From: Candidatus Bipolaricaulota bacterium
GTDB lineage: Bacteria > Bipolaricaulota > Bipolaricaulia > M55B111
Direction: 5' to 3'
NCBI GenBank assembly: GCA_018334915.1
Contig: JAGXLB010000005.1
Span: forward strand, 1 to 49,409
Length of the DNA: 49,409 bases
This document shows positions 7,553 to 15,096 of this stretch, one piece after another. A program made the translations under genes and the position numbers. The notes below the pieces were generated by a model that had not been told where the DNA came from, ran no database searches, and worked only from the letters and a program-made list of their open reading frames with translations. The number at the start of each line of letters is the position of its first letter. Positions within the stretch are counted from its first letter, which is position 1.

Positions 7553-7817
7553 GTCAATTACCTCGCACCAAGGTGCGGGGCTTGTAGAAAAGCAAATTTG
7601 ACTACGGATTTTGTTCTTTTACAAAAGAAGGCCCAGCACTCAAATGAGACCTGCAACTTGGCTCAAGTACTCTAGGCTAGTTCCAAGACTGTAGGGGAAT
7701 AGGTAAAATTAACGGATTCTTAGCCCAAGCAGCTTTCCTCATTTGGGTGCTGGAGGTAAACCAGCCGATTCCTCCCCAGGGCAAGCCCTGGGGCTTCCTC
7801 GGCAAGTTTTGGTGAAA
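7553..7817 (+). repeat. Family A structured element, copy 1
   Basis: Occupies most of the 456-bp lexA-tRNA gap. After GTCAA (7553-7557) comes hairpin P1 (7561-7569 with 7572-7580), then TTGTAGAAAAG which can pair with CTTTTACAA (P2), long-range stem P3 (7634-7648 with 7738-7752, 15 bp with one T-G) and the 3' domain P4 (GCCGA with TCGGC enclosing CCCCAGGGC with GCCCTGGGG). Bases 7759-7817 are identical to 49314-49372 of copy 3. No open reading frame fits it. Strand is arbitrary because the stems read both ways. Confidence 0.8.
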
Positions 7818-7901
7818 TTTTCTTAATATTGTAATTCAACAGGTTATTCAAGTGGAATTCCTATTAAACCCGAGGGTTAGACCACGTTTGGCAAAAACTA
7901 G

Positions 7902-7930
7902 TTGAAAAACATCCGGGGATTTGGTAGATT
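7902..7930 (+). promoter_or_regulatory. Promoter of tRNA-Ser
   Basis: TTGAAA (7902-7907), a 17-bp spacer and TAGATT (7925-7930) match the sigma-70 pattern and end 13 bp before the mature tRNA 5' end. Confidence 0.65.
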
Positions 7931-7943
7931 AAATGTGCCGCCC

Positions 7944-8035
7944 GGAGGGGTGGTCGAGTGGCCGAAGACGACGGCTTGCTAAGCCGTTGCTGAGGTGAGA
8001 CTCAGCCGTGGGTTCGAATCCCACCCCCTCCGCCA
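7944..8035 (+). tRNA. tRNA-Ser (GCT)
   Basis: Complete class II tRNA. The acceptor stem is GGAGGGG (7944-7950) with CCCCTCC (8025-8031), discriminator G and encoded CCA (8033-8035). The anticodon stem ACGGC/GCCGT holds loop TTGCTAA, giving anticodon GCT (7978-7980) for AGC/AGU codons. The long variable arm CTGAG/CTCAG is the serine identity element. The T arm is GTGGG-TTCGAAT-CCCAC. Confidence 0.97.
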
Positions 8036-8091
8036 CAGATCCTATTACTGAACTTTCACCCTATTATCACCTTATCCACTAACTAACACTA

Positions 8092-8120
8092 TTGCACTGA
8101 CACATTCCAGGGCGTAACAT
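8092..8120 (+). promoter_or_regulatory. Candidate promoter of yidD
   Basis: TTGCAC (8092-8097), a 17-bp spacer and TAACAT (8115-8120) lie 80 bp before the GTG start. Alternative -10-like hexamers (TAGACT, TAGAAT) occur nearer the gene at about 8157-8167. Confidence 0.4.
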
Positions 8121-8201
8121 AGCCTGACAGGTATCAAGTAATGACGAGTAAAAAATAGACTAGAATCCTACGAATAAATCGCCCGCAGGAGAGAAAAACT
8201 G

Positions 8202-8474
8202 GTGAAAGTTTTAAAGTCCGTCCTGCTGAAAATAATTAAGGTATATCAGAAAGCGGTATCACCAGGCCTCCCCAATACCTGTAGATTCTATCCGAGCTGT
8301 TCCGAGTACAGCAGACAGGCGATCGAAGAATACGGGGCAATAAAGGGTACTTATCTGGCTATCAAACGTGTACTTAAGTGCCACCCACTAAACTCCGGGG
8401 GATACGACCCTCTCCAGAAAGAGAGCGGAGAAGAGGAAACGGATTCCAAACAGGGAGGAAGTGTTACTCAGTAA
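8202..8474 (+). CDS. yidD: Membrane protein insertion efficiency factor YidD
   Basis: 90 residues. It has the family core: amphipathic N-terminal helix, [31 protein letters not shown], then [15 protein letters not shown] and GGYDP, including the conserved Cys residues of CRFYPSCS and KCHP. YidD is a small inner-membrane-associated protein that helps YidC insert membrane proteins. In most genomes it sits with rnpA-yidC; here it is alone, downstream of a tRNA. Start is GTG at 8202 with GCAGGAGAG upstream. It converges with glyS and the two coding regions overlap by 11 bp. Confidence 0.93.
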   Translation: MKVLKSVLLKIIKVYQKAVSPGLPNTCRFYPSCSEYSRQAIEEYGAIKGTYLAIKRVLKCHPLNSGGYDPLQKESGEEETDSKQGGSVTQ

Positions 8475-10527
8475 CTATCCTGGATAGGTCGCCGAGCTGG
8501 AGGAACGGTTCCTTCAGATAAAGCAAAAAGTTGATCCTGTTTTTCTGCTGCTCTTCGTCGTCGGCCATAACCATGACATTATCAAAGTATTCGTCTATAG
8601 GTTTCTTCAGGTTTAAAAGTTCTCGAGCCATTTCCTCGTAGGATTGCTCCCGGGCAAGTTTTTCTATCTCATTCATCTTTCCGGTAACCTTATTCCAGAG
8701 TACTTTTTCCTGGCTCAGCTGGAAAACCTTCGGGTTAACTTCACCTTTTTCTCTTCCTTCAGTAATATTAACTATTCTGGTAAACAAGTCGACGAGGTCC
8801 TCCATTTCCTGTCTTTCCTTAAACTTCTCGAGAGTCTTTGCCCTGAGGTAGGAGTCGTAAAAGTTAAGACCATCTCCGCCGCCTACTGCGTTTACCACGT
8901 CATAAGGTGTGTCGTAGATACGTTCCAGAACCCGCTCCATTCTTTCCTGAAAGTATTCTTTCAGGCTTCTTACTGCTTCGCCAGCCCCTTCCATTTCGTA
9001 TAAAGATCCAGCATAGTCGAGCAAATCCGAGGCATCGACGTTTATTTCTCTATCTATCATCGTCCTAACGATCCCATCAGCTTTTCTGCGAAGCCCGTAA
9101 GGGTCTTTCGTTCCAGTCGGCTTTTCCCCTATAAGAAAAGAACCGAGTAGAGTATCTAGCTTATCGGAAATACTGGCCACAAATGCAGTGGGGTGTTCCG
9201 GCGTTTCGTCCCGGGAATTTCGGGGTCTGTAGTGTTGTTTTATCCCCTGAACTACTTCCTCCGGCTCACCGGAAAACTCGGCATAATAAGCTCCAATAGT
9301 TCCTTCCAGCGAGGGAAACTCGTCCACAACTTCCGTAACAAGATCAGCCTTGGATAACTGTGTTGCCCTGTCGGCGAGTTCTGGGTCAACCTCCTCGAGG
9401 TTAGAGGAAAACCATTCGGCAATCTTCCGCATTCGAGCAACTTTGTCGTATATAGATCCAAGCTCCTCCTGAAAAGTAACCATCTTTAACTCGTCGAGGT
9501 ATTCCTCCAGTGATTGCTCTCTGTCATGGTCAAAGAAGAACTTGGAGTCCCTCAGCCTTGCGTTTATTACCGATTCGTAGCCACGCCTTACCCTGCCTGT
9601 TTCGTCTGACGGCCCGTCTCGAAACCCGAGGAACGTGGATATAGGGTCGCCTTCCGAGTCAACGAGTGGAATCAACCGGGCTTCTTCGGTAAGCGTCTTA
9701 AACAAGAGTTCGTCAGGAAGGTTAAGAAATTCATCGGGGAAACTACCGCTGACAACAGTTGGATATTCGACCGTATTGGAAAGCAATTCCAGGAATTCCT
9801 CTTCTGAGGCCATCGAGGCGGACAAATCGGATAAAATCTCGGAAATTTTGTGTTCCATCTTTTCTAGCCGACTCTCAGGGTCCGGAATTACGTAATTTGC
9901 CTCCAGTTTTTCCTCGTACCGACCCGGTTCATCCAGATTAACTATTTCATTTCCGTGAAACCTGTGTCCCCGCGTATTATCCGAAGCTTTTACGTTCCCA
10001 ATAGCGAGATCTACTTTCTTCGAACCCAGTAAACACGTTATCCAGCGAATCGGTCTTATGAACCTGACCGACGAATCGTCCCAGCGCATCTTCTCTGGCT
10101 GGTCCAGATTTTTAGTAATAGAGGACAACATTTCGGGGAGTAACTCCCTGGCCCCCTTTCCTTCTATTTTCTCGTCGACGAAAAAATAGGTGCCTTCCCC
10201 GGTATCTTCCACGTAAAGATCCTCTTCCGTTGCCCCGTTACCCTCCGCGAATTTCTCCGCGGCAATTGTATAGTCACCATTCTCGTCAAGTCCTATTTCC
10301 TTGGATGGACCACGGTGTTTCTCAACCCTGTCTTCCTGTCTCTTCTGAAGGTCAATTACCTTTATCGCCAGCCTCCTGGGAGTATAGAACAGTTCTATTT
10401 CACCGAAATTCAGCCTCTCGTCCTCTAAACCTTTCCGCAAATCGTTCCTTAAGTTCCTGGCTACTTCGGGGAGAAAAGCAGGAGGAATTTCCTCCGTTCC
10501 CAGTTCAAATAACAGGTCTTCGCTCAT
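8464..10527 (-). CDS. glyS: Glycyl-tRNA synthetase beta subunit
   Basis: 687 residues, normal for the family. It starts [21 protein letters not shown], the diagnostic N-terminus, and contains [30 protein letters not shown], the [25 protein letters not shown] segment and the [14 protein letters not shown] motif; the C-terminus is the anticodon-binding helical domain. It forms the alpha2beta2 GlyRS with GlyQ, providing tRNA binding. Its ATG lies inside the end of glyQ (23-bp overlap), so the pair is translationally coupled. It is the last gene of the minus-strand translation cluster. Confidence 0.97.
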   Translation of the reverse strand: MSEDLLFELGTEEIPPAFLPEVARNLRNDLRKGLEDERLNFGEIELFYTPRRLAIKVIDLQKRQEDRVEKHRGPSKEIGLDENGDYTIAAEKFAEGNGATEEDLYVEDTGEGTYFFVDEKIEGKGARELLPEMLSSITKNLDQPEKMRWDDSSVRFIRPIRWITCLLGSKKVDLAIGNVKASDNTRGHRFHGNEIVNLDEPGRYEEKLEANYVIPDPESRLEKMEHKISEILSDLSASMASEEEFLELLSNTVEYPTVVSGSFPDEFLNLPDELLFKTLTEEARLIPLVDSEGDPISTFLGFRDGPSDETGRVRRGYESVINARLRDSKFFFDHDREQSLEEYLDELKMVTFQEELGSIYDKVARMRKIAEWFSSNLEEVDPELADRATQLSKADLVTEVVDEFPSLEGTIGAYYAEFSGEPEEVVQGIKQHYRPRNSRDETPEHPTAFVASISDKLDTLLGSFLIGEKPTGTKDPYGLRRKADGIVRTMIDREINVDASDLLDYAGSLYEMEGAGEAVRSLKEYFQERMERVLERIYDTPYDVVNAVGGGDGLNFYDSYLRAKTLEKFKERQEMEDLVDLFTRIVNITEGREKGEVNPKVFQLSQEKVLWNKVTGKMNEIEKLAREQSYEEMARELLNLKKPIDEYFDNVMVMADDEEQQKNRINFLLYLKEPFLQLGDLSRIVTE

Positions 10528-11377
10528 TTGGTGTGTCCTCCAGTCTTTCTACGTATTGGCTGGCCACAGTTTCAGCCAGATCTCTGATCCTGCCTATGTA
10601 CTTTTCCCTTTCCGTAACACTTACTGCGTTCCGGGCCAATAGAACGTTGAAGTAATGTGCGGCTTTCAAAGTCATGTCGTAAGCGGGATAGAATAAATCC
10701 TCTTCCAGGCATTTTTTTGCTTCTCTCTCAGCAATTTCAAACAATTGCTGGTTATCGTCGACTCCTGCCAGATCGAAATTATATCTGGAAAACTGGCGTT
10801 CCTTCTCCTGGAATATTCGCCGATAGGAAAATTGATTATTCCAATCGAGGTCGTAAACGCTCTTCTTGTCCTGGATAAAAGTGGCAATACGCTCAAGGCC
10901 GTAAGCAAGTTCGACACAGACCGGATCCAGGTCCAGTCCCCCGACTCTCTGAAAATAAGTAAACTGGGTGATCTCCAGTCCGTCTATCCATACCTCCCAT
11001 CCCGTACCTCGGGCACCCAGCGAAGGAGACTCCCAGTTGTCGTCAACAAACCTGACATCATGAGCGTCGAGATCTATCCCTATGTACTCCAGGCTCTCAA
11101 GGTAAAGATTCTGGCTCTCCTCAGGTGGGGGTTTGAGGATTACCTGATACTGGTGATGCTGCCTCACCCTTATAGGATTCTTCCCGTATCTACCATCCGG
11201 CGGTCTCCGGCTTGGTTCTACGTAGGCTACTCTCAATGGATCCGGTCCCAGAGACCCAAAGAATGTCCCCGGGTTAAAAGTTCCAGCCCCGGTTTCCACA
11301 TCGTAGGGCTGAATAACCAAACAACCTTGTTCTCTCCAGTATTCCTCAAGCTTCGCAATTAAGCCTTGAACATTCAT
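10505..11377 (-). CDS. glyQ: Glycyl-tRNA synthetase alpha subunit
   Basis: 290 residues, beginning NVQGLIAKLEEYWREQGCLVIQPYD with GAGTFNPGTFFGSLGP and VAYVEPSRRPPDGRYGKNPIRVRQHHQYQVILKP, all hallmarks of the class II catalytic alpha subunit; LEITQFTYFQRVGG and YGLERIA complete the active site. It activates glycine and charges tRNA-Gly with GlyS. It begins 3 bp after rplT. The RBS is weak. A split alpha/beta GlyRS is typical of bacteria, as opposed to the single-chain archaeal/eukaryotic type. Confidence 0.97.
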   Translation of the reverse strand: MNVQGLIAKLEEYWREQGCLVIQPYDVETGAGTFNPGTFFGSLGPDPLRVAYVEPSRRPPDGRYGKNPIRVRQHHQYQVILKPPPEESQNLYLESLEYIGIDLDAHDVRFVDDNWESPSLGARGTGWEVWIDGLEITQFTYFQRVGGLDLDPVCVELAYGLERIATFIQDKKSVYDLDWNNQFSYRRIFQEKERQFSRYNFDLAGVDDNQQLFEIAEREAKKCLEEDLFYPAYDMTLKAAHYFNVLLARNAVSVTEREKYIGRIRDLAETVASQYVERLEDTPNERRPVI

Positions 11378-11380
11378 GCG

Positions 11381-11740
11381 TTAATTAGTGATTTCATCCT
11401 CTGCGATATCCACGAGGTGATCAAACGTTTCGGGGTCTCTAACTGCTATATCCGCGAGCATCTTCCTGTTAAGCTCAACGTCAGCCTTGTTCAATCCCCC
11501 CATAAACTTTGAATAGGAAAGACCCCTTTTCCTGGAAGCCGCTCCTATTCTGGTGATCCATAATCTACGGAACTCCCTTTTCTTTCGCCGCCTATCTATG
11601 TAGGCATTCTTCAGAGCCTTCATTACGGATTGTTTGGCTATCTTGTAACAATTTCTTCTCTTGCCATAAAATCCTTTCGACCGCTGGAGAATTTTCTTCC
11701 TCGATTTTAGTCTTGAATTACCTCTAGTTGCCCTGGGCAT
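11381..11740 (-). CDS. rplT: 50S ribosomal protein L20
   Basis: 119 residues, full length. The very basic N-terminus ending in [62 protein letters not shown] is the L20 core that organises 23S rRNA domain I. It follows rpmI by 48 bp and infC further up, the conserved infC-rpmI-rplT order whose expression is usually autoregulated by L20. CGGAGGTAACTT precedes the ATG. Confidence 0.97.
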   Translation of the reverse strand: MPRATRGNSRLKSRKKILQRSKGFYGKRRNCYKIAKQSVMKALKNAYIDRRRKKREFRRLWITRIGAASRKRGLSYSKFMGGLNKADVELNRKMLADIAVRDPETFDHLVDIAEDEITN

Positions 11741-11788
11741 AAGTTACCTCCGAATTATACTAATTATCTAGTCTGACCAATCTAAATA

Positions 11789-11983
11789 CTACGATGACAG
11801 AAGTTTTTCCAGGTTCTTTTTAGTTTTTCCTTTTACTTCCTTGTCCTTACGGGCATCCCTCTTGTTCGACGGTTTCTTCTTTGTTCTCTTGTGACCGTAA
11901 CCCGACTTCTTGTGAGTTAGCTTACCGTTTTTCGATTTCTTGAATCTCTTTGCAATACCTTTATGAGTTTTCTTCTTTGGCAT
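11789..11983 (-). CDS. rpmI: 50S ribosomal protein L35
   Basis: 64 residues, starting MPKKKTHKGIAKRFKKSKNGKLTHKKSGYGH, with a Lys/Arg-rich tail. The canonical second half HxLxxKs is altered to a more basic, less hydrophobic form but the length and context fit L35. The ATG comes one base after the infC stop, whose last codons (GGGGGAGAT) supply the RBS. Confidence 0.95.
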   Translation of the reverse strand: MPKKKTHKGIAKRFKKSKNGKLTHKKSGYGHKRTKKKPSNKRDARKDKEVKGKTKKNLEKLLSS

Positions 11984-11984
11984 A

Positions 11985-12488
11985 TTAATCTCCCCCTGGT
12001 TTTAACAACATTTGAACGACTTGACCCTTCTGAGTCGGTTTCTGATCTACCTCTCCTACTTCTTGAACTTCCTCTTTTATATCGTCCAAAAGATCGTAAC
12101 CTCTGTCTTTGTGAGCTTTTTCTCTGCCCCTGAAAAAGACAGTCGCTCGAACTTTATGTCCGTCTTTAAGGAACTTTTTGATATGGTTTACCTTGGTATT
12201 GAAGTCGTGTTCCTCTATCTTGATGGAAAACTTTATCGTCTTTAACTTCTTCTTTTTTTGCTGTTTTTGTTTCTTTTTTTGCTGTTTATACTTGTACTTT
12301 CCGTAGTCAAGAATCTTTGCTACAACCGGATCGGCTTCCGGTGCAACTTCTACTAGATCTAAATCTTGGTCTTCCGCCTCCTTCAAGGCATCCTCCAAAC
12401 TCATTACCCCAATCTGTTCTCCGTCTTTATCGATAACCCTTACTTCTCCTGCAGTAATTTCGTGATTAACTCTAGTTTCGTTAGAGAT
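11985..12488 (-). CDS. infC: Translation initiation factor IF-3, probable ATC start
   Basis: About 167 residues: N-domain (NHEITAGEVRVIDKDGEQIGVMSLEDALKEAEDQDLDLVEVAPEADPVVAKILDYGKYKYKQQ), a Lys-rich linker and C-domain (TIKFSIKIEEHDFNTKVNHIKKFLKDGHKVRATVFFRGREKAHKDRG). IF-3 keeps 30S subunits free and checks start codons. A perfect AGGAGG (12495-12500) lies 6 bases before ATC at 12488-12486, and SNETRVNHEI then gives a family-length N-terminus. The alternative, TTG at 12503, would put that RBS inside the gene and has no RBS of its own. Non-AUG infC starts (for example AUU in E. coli) let IF-3 repress its own synthesis. Confidence 0.9.
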   Translation of the reverse strand: MSNETRVNHEITAGEVRVIDKDGEQIGVMSLEDALKEAEDQDLDLVEVAPEADPVVAKILDYGKYKYKQQKKKQKQQKKKKLKTIKFSIKIEEHDFNTKVNHIKKFLKDGHKVRATVFFRGREKAHKDRGYDLLDDIKEEVQEVGEVDQKPTQKGQVVQMLLKPGGD

Positions 12489-12512
12489 TTTTTCCCTCCT
12501 CAAAGTAAAAAA

Positions 12513-13130
12513 TTAGTTTCCCCTTGCTTCCTCCGACACTACTCTGTAAAGAGCTTCTTTTTGGATAAAATCTCGAATCTCTTCCGGAACCATCCCGTCT
12601 ACGGGCTGGCCCTCCATAATCCTTTCCCTAACTTCCGTAGAGGAAAGAGATATTTCGCTCATGTCTAGAAACCTTAAATCCTTCCCTTCAAATATATTTT
12701 TTTCGAAATCTCCTTTTAGTATACCCCCTCTAGGAGCAACTATGAAGGGGCAGCTATCCAGCAGTCTTTCCGGGTCTTTCCACGTATCTATATTTATAAG
12801 GTTATCGGCTCCAACGATAAAGGCAATTTTGTCGTAGATTTCCTTCATGGCCTTCAGTGTATCAATAGTATAGGAAGGACCTTCTCGGTTTATCTCTACC
12901 GGAGAAACCTCAAGATTCTCTCTCCGTTCTATAGCCCGCTTCACCATTTCGTATCGTACTTCTGCTTCGGTCATCCCTTTCACTGATTTGTGAGGTGGAT
13001 GTTTGGACGGTATTAGTATTACCTTACCCAGGTTCGTCTGTGCCAGAGACTGTCTGGCTACTTCTAGGTGGGCATTGTGGAGTGGGTCGAAAGTCCCCCC
13101 AAACAGGCCAACTCTAGAGCACGAGCTCAA
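12513..13130 (-). CDS. nadD: Nicotinate-nucleotide adenylyltransferase
   Basis: Up to 205 residues. RVGLFGGTFDPLHNAHLEVA carries the GGTFDPxHxGH nucleotidyltransferase motif, and SSTEVRERI near residue 160 is the ISSTxIR motif that grips ATP. It adenylates nicotinate mononucleotide in NAD synthesis. The coding region begins within the last codons of obgE (17-bp overlap) from a TTG; the exact start is uncertain. The obgE-nadD order is common in bacteria. There is no yqeK or rsfS after it; infC follows instead. Confidence 0.94.
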   Translation of the reverse strand: MSSCSRVGLFGGTFDPLHNAHLEVARQSLAQTNLGKVILIPSKHPPHKSVKGMTEAEVRYEMVKRAIERRENLEVSPVEINREGPSYTIDTLKAMKEIYDKIAFIVGADNLINIDTWKDPERLLDSCPFIVAPRGGILKGDFEKNIFEGKDLRFLDMSEISLSSTEVRERIMEGQPVDGMVPEEIRDFIQKEALYRVVSEEARGN

Positions 13131-14397
13131 ACTCCATGCCTCCGATTTCGATTATGCTTCCGTCGCGGGCTCCTTTCTCTTTCAATTCACTAATGACACC
13201 CTGTTTTTCCAACCTCTGGTGAAAATAATCTGGTGCATCTTCGGTCGAAAAATCAAGCTTTTGCGCCAGTTTTTCTATCTCCCGCCCCTCGACTACGTAT
13301 TTATCCTCTTTTTCGAGGACTCTGAAACCACTTTCTCCCTTAAATCGATAAACTCTGTGCTCCCCGTGCTCCTCCTTTTTGTTTTCTTCTTCGGCTCTCT
13401 TGTCTTCCTTCTGTAACAACTCGTACGTTTTCTTTACCAGTTTATCTATACCTTCTCCAGTAGCTGCGGATACAGGGTATAACTCAAGACCTTTTTCCTC
13501 AAATCTCTTTTTTTGTCTATCGACTTTGCTCGAATCAATCAAATCTACCTTGTTGCCAGCTACTATCTCAGGAGTCTCTTTGAGCGAACTGTCGTATTCC
13601 GTTAGTTCGTTCCGGAAAACTTCCCAGTCTTCCAGCGGGTCTCTTCCCTCAACCCCGGAAATATCTACCATGTGGATCAAAACCCTCGTCCTGGTCAGGT
13701 GTTTTAAAAATTGATCACCAAGGCCCTTTCCCTCGTGAGCTCCCTCAATTATCCCCGGTATGTCGACAGCTACAAACTCATTCCAATCGTCTACAGCCAC
13801 GACTCCAGGATGAGGATCCATCGTCGTAAAATGATAATTTCCAATTTCCGGCTTCTGGGCAGAAATTTTGGAAATTAGGCTAGACTTCCCGACGTTGGGA
13901 AATCCTACTATACCTACGTCTGCGAGCATTCGCAGCTCCAGGCGGAGGTACTTTTCCTCCCCCTTTTCCCCCATCTCGCGAATCCGGGGGGCGGTGTTAA
14001 TTGAAGAAGAAAAGGCCTTATTACCCCTTCCCCCCGTACCACCCCTTGCTATCAAAATCTCCTTTCCTTTTCCGTTCAGGTCGGCGATTTTCTCGTCGGT
14101 TTCCCCGTCAAATACCAGGGTACCCACCGGGACATCAATGTACAGGTCTTCCGCGGATTTACCTGTCTTGTCCTGAGTACCACCCTTCTCACCGCTATCA
14201 GCTCGAAACGTATTCTTCTTTTCGAACCTAAGGAGGGTGTTTACGCTTTTATCGGCGCGAAGATATACATCTCCACCTTCTCCGCCATTGCCTCCATCGG
14301 GTCCACCATATCTCTGCCCGAGCTGATTCTCGAAACTTATGATGCCGTGCCCACCGTCACCTGCTTTAACTGTTATAGTAGCTTCGTCTACAAACAT
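13114..14397 (-). CDS. obgE: Obg GTPase, ribosome assembly
   Basis: 427 residues with the three Obg parts: glycine-rich N-domain (DEATITVKAGDGGHGIISFENQLGQRYGGPDGGNGGEGGDVYLRAD), a GTPase domain with G1 GFPNVGKSSLI, switch region HFTTMDPHPGVV, G3 DIPGIIEGAHEGKGLG and G4 NKVDL, and a C-terminal OCT domain (YRFKGESGFRVLEKEDKYVVEG ... KLDFSTEDAPDYFHQRLEKQGV) ending in a GGMEFEL segment. It acts in 50S maturation. It lies 49 bp after rpmA in the rplU-rpmA-obgE order seen across bacteria. Confidence 0.97.
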   Translation of the reverse strand: MFVDEATITVKAGDGGHGIISFENQLGQRYGGPDGGNGGEGGDVYLRADKSVNTLLRFEKKNTFRADSGEKGGTQDKTGKSAEDLYIDVPVGTLVFDGETDEKIADLNGKGKEILIARGGTGGRGNKAFSSSINTAPRIREMGEKGEEKYLRLELRMLADVGIVGFPNVGKSSLISKISAQKPEIGNYHFTTMDPHPGVVAVDDWNEFVAVDIPGIIEGAHEGKGLGDQFLKHLTRTRVLIHMVDISGVEGRDPLEDWEVFRNELTEYDSSLKETPEIVAGNKVDLIDSSKVDRQKKRFEEKGLELYPVSAATGEGIDKLVKKTYELLQKEDKRAEEENKKEEHGEHRVYRFKGESGFRVLEKEDKYVVEGREIEKLAQKLDFSTEDAPDYFHQRLEKQGVISELKEKGARDGSIIEIGGMEFELVL

Positions 14398-14446
14398 ACC
14401 CTATCCCACGTCGTCGGTGCGCACAAAGAAAAGGCTGAAATGGTCT

Positions 14447-14698
14447 TTAGGAAGGAGGAACGACACTTATGTACTTGTCTCCTGATCCCTCGAACTTCAC
14501 ATGACCGGAAACTTTAGCGAAAATCGTATGATCTCTTCCCATTCCTACGTTTTCTCCTGGTTTATACTTAGTTCCCCGTTGTCTAACTATAATGTTTCCG
14601 GGTTCTACCCATTCACTTCCGAACTTCTTTACACCCAGCCGTTTACCGGCTGTATCGTGAACATTCTGCGTAGAACCACTACTTACTTTATGAGCCAT
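14447..14698 (-). CDS. rpmA: 50S ribosomal protein L27, unusual N-terminus
   Basis: 83 residues. The body ([51 protein letters not shown]) is standard L27. The N-terminal arm, which reaches the peptidyl transferase centre, reads [21 protein letters not shown] instead of the near-universal AHKKGGGSTRNGRDS pattern: the Lys, two Gly and the NGRD motif are altered. There is no cleavable Firmicutes-type extension. AGGGGAGAT precedes the ATG, and rplU ends 15 bp upstream. Confidence 0.95.
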   Translation of the reverse strand: MAHKVSSGSTQNVHDTAGKRLGVKKFGSEWVEPGNIIVRQRGTKYKPGENVGMGRDHTIFAKVSGHVKFEGSGDKYISVVPPS

Positions 14699-14713
14699 TT
14701 TATCTCCCCTAAT

Positions 14714-15028
14714 TTAAGAAGATATACTATCTATCCTGACTTTTGTATAAGGCTGTCTATGTCCTAGCTTTCTCCTATGTCCCTTTCTTTTCTTATAGGT
14801 AAATACTGTAACTTTTTCCTCTTTCCCCTCTTCAACTATCTCCCCTTCCACAACGGAATTTTCGAGGAATGGTTTTCCTACGTCAACACCCTCTTCACCA
14901 TTTACCAGCAGTACTTTCTCGAATTCGACCGTTTCCCCGACACCTTTTTCCTTTAACTTCTCGACCTTTAACTCGTCTTCGGGTGTAACCCTATATTGTT
15001 TACCGCCTGTTTCTATAATTGCGTACAT
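14714..15028 (-). CDS. rplU: 50S ribosomal protein L21
   Basis: 104 residues: MYAIIETGGKQYRVTPEDELKVEKL at the start, an acidic middle (EGEIVEEGKEEKVTVFTYKKRKGHRRKLGHRQPYTKVRI) and the conserved KxxKxxHRQPYT block. L21 binds 23S rRNA. The usual ysxB protease gene between rplU and rpmA, present in Firmicutes with cleaved L27, is absent, consistent with L27 here having no pre-sequence. TCTGGAGGAAACA is the RBS. Confidence 0.96.
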   Translation of the reverse strand: MYAIIETGGKQYRVTPEDELKVEKLKEKGVGETVEFEKVLLVNGEEGVDVGKPFLENSVVEGEIVEEGKEEKVTVFTYKKRKGHRRKLGHRQPYTKVRIDSISS

Positions 15029-15096
15029 TGTTTCCTCCAGAATTCTACTTCACGTTTCCACTGATTTTCAACCCTGCCACTCAATTTGACCGAGAG

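Noticed and set aside
10745-11362. 205-residue plus-strand frame opposite glyQ
   Set aside because: It covers a highly conserved synthetase gene on the other strand, and its translation shows no family features.
12489-12503. TTG at 12503 as infC start
   Set aside because: It would place the only good AGGAGG inside the gene and has no RBS of its own; ATC at 12488 fits spacing and family length better.
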